From NCBI RefSeq assembly GCF_014199255.1, contig NZ_JACIJF010000001.1, positions 62,001 through 126,000 on the forward strand: DNA of 64,000 nucleotides, in the 5' to 3' direction. This document shows, in pieces, positions 60,458 through 64,000 of this stretch. The stretch comes from Sphingomonas xinjiangensis (GTDB lineage Bacteria > Pseudomonadota > Alphaproteobacteria > Sphingomonadales > Sphingomonadaceae). The notes under the pieces are model-generated. The model did no database searches and was not told the origin of the DNA. It saw only the letters and a list, made by a program, of their open reading frames with translations. Within the stretch, counting starts at the first letter, position 1. Every line of letters starts with the position of its first letter. Both the position numbers and the translations under genes were made by a program.

Positions 60458-61909
60458 TCAGCGGAATGGTGGCTCGTTGAAGGCGCGGAGCTTGCGGCTG
60501 TGGAGCTTGGCGCCTTCGCGGCGGAGTTCCTCCACCGTTTCGATGCCGATGCGCAGGTGCTCGTTGATCGCACGTTCGTAGAAGCGGTTGGCTTGGCCGG
60601 GCAGCTTGAGCTCGCCGTGGAGCGGCTTGTCCGAGACGCACAGCAAGGTGCCGTAGGGAACGCGGAAGCGATAGCCCTGCGCGGCCAGGGTGGCGGATTC
60701 CATGTCGACGCCGACGGCGCGGCTCAGGGAGAAGCGTAGGGCTGATTGCGAGTAGCGCAGTTCCCAATTGCGGTCGTCGGTGGTGACGATGGTGCCGGTA
60801 CGCAGGCGCTGCTTTAGTTCGTCTCCCGACTGGCCGGAGACGGTCTCCGCTGCGCGGGCGAGCGCGAGCTGGACCTCGGCGATCGCGGGAATAGGGATTT
60901 CGGGCGGAAGCACGTCGTCCATGATGTGATCGTCGCGCAGATAAGCGTGCGCCAGGACATAGTCGCCAATACGCTGGCTCGGACGCAGCCCGCCGCAATG
61001 GCCGATCATCAACCACGCCTCGGGCCGGAGCACGGCAAGGTGATCGGTGATCGTCTTGGCGTTGGACGGTCCGACGCCGATATTGACCAGCGTGATGCCA
61101 GTGCGGCCCGGCGCCATCAGGTGATAGGCGGGCATCTGATGCCGGCGCCACGCGCTGTCGGTGACCAGCCGGTCCATGTCCTCGGGCCGCTCGATGACGA
61201 TGCCGCCGGCGCCCGAGACGCCCGTGAAGCGGCTGGGCTCGCCGTTTTCACGCGGACCCAGCTGGCTGCATGCCCAGCGGACGAATTCGTCGACATAACG
61301 GTGATAGTTGGTGAACAGGATGTACTGCTGGACATGCTCCGTCGGGGTGCCGGTGTAGTGGCGCAGCCGGGCGAGCGAGAAGTCTGTGCGCAGTCCGTCG
61401 AACAGCGCGAGCGGACGCGTGTTATCATGGCTGATCCACAGCCCGTCGGCGATCTCGTCGCCGATATGGGCGAGCTCAGTGGCGGGGAAGTGCCGCGCGA
61501 GTTCGCTGACCGACACCTGGTCAAGGCTCAGCGCGTGACCGGGATCGAGCACATAGGCGAAGGGGATTTCCTGACGGCCGGGCCGCGCTTCGACCTCGAC
61601 GTCGTAATCCTCAACGAGGAAGGTCAGCTGCTCGATGAGGTAGTCGGCAAACGTCGCCGGCTTGGTCACGCTTATCCGGTAGCTTCCCGGCTCCACCAGC
61701 CGGCCAAACGAGCGCCTCGGGACCGGGCGCTCGGTGCCGCCGCGATAGGTGACGTGGATCTCGGGGTAGGCGAAGGAGCCGTCGCTGCGGCTTTCGGGTG
61801 GCGGCGGCGTGCCGTGCGTGAGATAGCGGGTGAGGGCGGACTGAAGCCGCTCGACCGAGGCGCTGTAAAGCCGGTCTAGCTCGGCGACGATGTCGGATGC
61901 GCGTGTCAT
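60458..61909 (-). CDS. amn: AMP nucleosidase
   Basis: 483 residues. An N-terminal regulatory domain and a C-terminal nucleoside-phosphorylase-fold catalytic domain (GHCGGLRPSQRIGDYVLAHAYLRDDH, DMESATLAAQGYRFRVPYGTLLCVSDKPLHGE). It splits AMP into adenine and ribose 5-phosphate. ATG at 61909. Length matches the family. Confidence 0.93.
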   Translation of the reverse strand: MTRASDIVAELDRLYSASVERLQSALTRYLTHGTPPPPESRSDGSFAYPEIHVTYRGGTERPVPRRSFGRLVEPGSYRISVTKPATFADYLIEQLTFLVEDYDVEVEARPGRQEIPFAYVLDPGHALSLDQVSVSELARHFPATELAHIGDEIADGLWISHDNTRPLALFDGLRTDFSLARLRHYTGTPTEHVQQYILFTNYHRYVDEFVRWACSQLGPRENGEPSRFTGVSGAGGIVIERPEDMDRLVTDSAWRRHQMPAYHLMAPGRTGITLVNIGVGPSNAKTITDHLAVLRPEAWLMIGHCGGLRPSQRIGDYVLAHAYLRDDHIMDDVLPPEIPIPAIAEVQLALARAAETVSGQSGDELKQRLRTGTIVTTDDRNWELRYSQSALRFSLSRAVGVDMESATLAAQGYRFRVPYGTLLCVSDKPLHGELKLPGQANRFYERAINEHLRIGIETVEELRREGAKLHSRKLRAFNEPPFR

Positions 61910-61956
61910 CTTCCACGGCTAAGCCGTCAAAGGCCGGCTGGCAAGTGGGTGGGCGG

Positions 61957-61980
61957 AGCCCCTCCCGCGTGGGAGGGGCT
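61957..61980. terminator. Hairpin between amn and the 90-residue gene
   Basis: AGCCCCTCCC/GGGAGGGGCT with GCGT loop, just past the stop of the 61990 gene on the minus strand. It may end that message; no T run follows. Confidence 0.55.
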
Positions 61981-61989
61981 CACACCGGC

Positions 61990-62262
61990 TTACTTCTTGG
62001 CGTCGGCCTTGTCCTTCGTGGCGCCGGCCTTGTCGCTCTTTTCGTCATTATCCCCGCGCAGCTGGGTTACGGCATAGGCTGCGCCGCCCACGGCTGCTGC
62101 AGCGCCGGCTGCGATGGCTGCAGCCGCAACGGGGTGCTCCTTCACCGCATTGACCGTGGCGTCCACAGCGTCGCCGATCGCGTCTTGCGCGGTCTTGATG
62201 AAGGAGGTGTTCGAATCCTCGTTCTTGGCCGAGGTTTCGCCGCTGTTCTTGATGTCTGCCAT
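61990..62262 (-). CDS. Small membrane-anchored stress-type protein
   Basis: 90 residues: a hydrophilic N-terminal segment (IKNSGETSAKNEDSNTSFIKTAQDAIG), a membrane helix rich in Ala and Gly (HPVAAAAIAAGAAAAVGGAAYAV), and a lysine/aspartate-rich tail. The layout resembles DUF883-type ElaB-like ribosome-binding membrane proteins but the match is only general. Confidence 0.7.
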   Translation of the reverse strand: MADIKNSGETSAKNEDSNTSFIKTAQDAIGDAVDATVNAVKEHPVAAAAIAAGAAAAVGGAAYAVTQLRGDNDEKSDKAGATKDKADAKK

Positions 62263-62334
62263 GACCTATCTCCCTAAGGAATTGCGCAGCTGCAACTCGC
62301 GTTGCAGTGCGGCAGTTCCGCAAGCGAAACCGTT

Positions 62335-62817
62335 TTACAGTCGGGCGAGCAAATAGTCGGCCGAGCTGACTTCGAACTGGCCGGGCGCCTCGACATACAA
62401 CTGCTCGATTACGCCATCGTTGACGAGCATCGAGAAGCGCTGCCCGCGCGTGCCCATGCCATAGGCCGAACCGTCCATTTCAAGACCCAGCGCCTTTGGG
62501 AACGCGCCGTTGCCGTCGGCGAGCATCGTCACCTTGCCCTCCACACCGGACGCCTTGCCCCAGGCTTCCATGACGAAGGCGTCGTTTGCGGCGGTGCAGG
62601 CGACTTCATCCACGTCCTTGGCCTTCAGTGCATCCGCCTTTTCCACGAATCCAGGCAGGTGGCGCGCCGAGCAGGTTGGGGTGAAGGCGCCGGGCACGGA
62701 GAAGAGCGCGACGCGGCGGCCGGCGAAGAACGCGTCGGAGCTGATCTGCTCGGGACCATCTTCGGTCACCTTGACGAAGGTGGTGGCGGGAATGCGGTCG
62801 CCGGTCTGGATGGGCAT
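62335..62817 (-). CDS. Peroxiredoxin, Prx5-like
   Basis: 160 residues. Peroxidatic Cys49 in GAFTPTCSARHLPGF. The family reduces peroxides with a glutathione or thioredoxin partner. Cysteines elsewhere are few, so the mechanism is probably 1-Cys or 2-Cys atypical. ATG at 62817. Confidence 0.92.
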   Translation of the reverse strand: MPIQTGDRIPATTFVKVTEDGPEQISSDAFFAGRRVALFSVPGAFTPTCSARHLPGFVEKADALKAKDVDEVACTAANDAFVMEAWGKASGVEGKVTMLADGNGAFPKALGLEMDGSAYGMGTRGQRFSMLVNDGVIEQLYVEAPGQFEVSSADYLLARL

Positions 62818-62927
62818 GCGGTTTCTCCCTGTCTGAAGCCGTTTGCGCCGGCCTAAGCGAGCCCAGATGCGCGGGCAAGCGCTACCGGAATTGGGGAGCC
62901 AATATGCCGCCGGTAAGTTAGACCGCT

Positions 62928-63488
62928 ATGGAGTCGACGCCTTTTCTCACCGGACAGTTCTTGCTCGCCATGCCTGGGATCGGCGATCCCCGGTTCGAGC
63001 GCGCAGTGATCGCAGTGTGCGCGCATGACGAAGAGGGAGCGCTGGGCATCGGCATCGGGGAGACGATCGAGGGATTGGGGCTTCACGAGGTGCTGCGGCA
63101 GTTCGAGATCGATCCAGGCGATGCGCCCGACAGCCCGGTGCATTTCGGCGGTCCGGTGGAGCCGCGTCGTGGGTTCGTGCTGCACTCCACCGATTGGAGC
63201 GGGCAGGACACGGTGGATGTCTGCGGACGCTGGGCTTTGTCCGGAACGGTGGACGTGCTGCGGGCGATCGCGGAGGGCAAGGGGCCGGGGCAGTGGCTGG
63301 TGGCGCTCGGCTATGCCGGCTGGGGCGAGGAGCAACTGGACCAAGAGCTGTCGCGGCACGGCTGGTTCAGCACAGTGGGTGATCCCAGATTGATGTACGA
63401 AGTCGCTGCCGCAGATCGGTGGGAAGAAGGGTTCGTCGGCGCGGGTGTCGATCCGCGGATGCTGGCGAACTGCACCGGCAGGGCGTGA
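62928..63488 (+). CDS. YqgE/AlgH family protein
   Basis: 186 residues with the family pattern GQFLLAMPGIGDPRFERAVIAVCAHDEEGALG near the N-terminus and WRVALGYAGWGEEQLDQE in the C-terminal half (here VALGYAGWG). AlgH-type proteins have been linked to regulation of alginate and other outputs, but molecular function is unclear. ATG at 62928. Confidence 0.9.
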   Translation: MESTPFLTGQFLLAMPGIGDPRFERAVIAVCAHDEEGALGIGIGETIEGLGLHEVLRQFEIDPGDAPDSPVHFGGPVEPRRGFVLHSTDWSGQDTVDVCGRWALSGTVDVLRAIAEGKGPGQWLVALGYAGWGEEQLDQELSRHGWFSTVGDPRLMYEVAAADRWEEGFVGAGVDPRMLANCTGRA

Positions 63489-63495
63489 CGGCACT

Positions 63496-63927
63496 GTGGT
63501 CCGGCAACTAGAGCATCTCGTCGACGCCCAGAAGTCTGTCTACGCGAATGCGCTGGCCGAGTTGAGGGCCGGTCGCAAACGCACGCATTGGATGTGGTTC
63601 GTTTTCCCGCAACTCGCCGGATTGGGGAGGAGCGAGACTGCGCGCTTCTACGCGTTGCGATCGGCAGACGAGGCGCGGGCTTACTGGGAGCACCGCGTGC
63701 TAGGACTGCGCTTGCGGGAAGCAACCGCGGCTGCGATCGGCAGCGGCGCGGAAGCAGGGGTGCTGTTCGGCCATCCCGATGATTTGAAGTTCCGTTCGTG
63801 CATGACGCTGTTCAGAGAGGTCGCACCACAGGAGCCGCTGTTTGGTGAGGCCATCGGCCGATTGTGCCGGGGCGAGGCGGATCCGCTCACGCTGCGGCTG
63901 TTGAGAGAGGGACATTGCGCCGCATGA
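63496..63927 (+). CDS. DUF1810 family protein
   Basis: 143 residues from a GTG at 63496. The diagnostic stretch HLVDAQKSVYANALAELRAGRKRTHWMWFVFPQL is at the N-terminus, followed by helices with YALRSADEARAYW and GHPDDLKFRSCMTLF. The family has unknown function; it is often cited as a macrodomain-associated or calpastatin-like protein. A longer GTG start at 63445 overlaps yqgE by 44 bases and is less likely. Confidence 0.88.
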   Translation: MVRQLEHLVDAQKSVYANALAELRAGRKRTHWMWFVFPQLAGLGRSETARFYALRSADEARAYWEHRVLGLRLREATAAAIGSGAEAGVLFGHPDDLKFRSCMTLFREVAPQEPLFGEAIGRLCRGEADPLTLRLLREGHCAA

Positions 63928-63935
63928 GCGCAGTC

Positions 63936-63955
63936 ATATAAAGATATCTTTATAT
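63936..63955. promoter_or_regulatory. Perfect 20-bp AT-rich palindrome, candidate ArsR-family operator
   Basis: ATATAAAGATATCTTTATAT, every position paired, nine bases after the DUF1810 stop and before the right edge. AT-rich palindromes of this type are typical for ArsR-family regulators, and I recall a similar one for the SahR/methionine regulators of alphaproteobacteria. It likely controls a gene just outside the window. Confidence 0.6.
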
Positions 63956-64000
63956 CACCTTGCGATGGCGGCCATAGGAGAGTAGGGCGCAGCCCATCGC

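Noticed and set aside
1-64000. CRISPR array, prophage, insertion sequence or tRNA gene
   Set aside because: No regularly spaced repeats, integrase, transposase, terminal repeats or tRNA-like cloverleaf with conserved T-arm found by reading both strands.

Overview
This is one gene-dense, high-GC chromosomal segment of an alphaproteobacterium, almost certainly a member of the Sphingomonadaceae (Sphingomonas-like). The basis is the set of protein families and their order: XrtA exosortase with a fused EpsI domain, a ChpT-like phosphotransferase, RpoH of alphaproteobacterial type, the ffs RNA-dnaX-ybaB order, ffh-rpsP-rimM-trmD-rplS, a che cluster without flagellar genes, and a deoxyhypusine-synthase-like polyamine enzyme beside a fold-III decarboxylase. 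Many starts are GTG or TTG and many gene pairs overlap by ATGA or GTGA. I see no prophage, insertion sequence, CRISPR array or tRNA gene, and no stretch over 300 bases lacks a gene or RNA gene.

Layout. 1-3.4 kb: end of an exopolysaccharide/PEP-CTERM locus (xrtA, cut by the window edge, and an asparagine-synthase-like amidotransferase). 3.4-7.8 kb: small metabolic genes (MAPEG protein, esterase, HxlR regulator divergent from its likely target dehydrogenase, a glutathione transferase). 7.9-10.5 kb: polyamine pair, the decarboxylase apparently preceded by a structured leader RNA that can pair with its ribosome binding site. 10.5-17.6 kb: PLP dehydratase, two tandem cysteine desulfurase paralogs with a ferredoxin, SRP RNA, dnaX and ybaB. 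17.7-24.7 kb: mtgA, rpoH, rluD, a JAMM peptidase, chpT and an M61 peptidase. 25-30.2 kb: cheA-cheW-cheY-cheB-cheR. 30.3-33.3 kb: amidase, RNase P RNA, J-domain protein, ferredoxin-like protein and SufE.

33.4-37.8 kb: an expanded phage-shock-protein operon. A sigma-54 type promoter lies between divergent pspF and a very short gene, followed by pspA, pspB, pspC and five or six further tiny membrane/coiled-coil proteins, four of which share a C-terminal motif with PspC. This is the most unusual locus in the window. 37.9-44.2 kb: superoxide dismutase, a GH43 glycosidase, yciB-ftsY-mtaB and a GGDEF/EAL protein. 44.5-50.1 kb: the ffh-rpsP-rimM-trmD-rplS ribosome/secretion block, interrupted by a thioredoxin-reductase-like gene and a vapBC pair whose toxin gene overlaps the trmD start.

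50.2-64 kb: a frameshifted stress-protein gene (PA2169/DUF2383 type), S9 and M2 peptidases, a hydrolase, a GFA protein, a frameshifted chemoreceptor gene, asd, a SIMPL-domain protein, AMP nucleosidase, a peroxiredoxin, YqgE, a DUF1810 protein and, at the right edge, a perfect 20-bp palindrome that probably controls a gene just outside the window. The two single-base frameshifts are either recent mutations or sequence errors.
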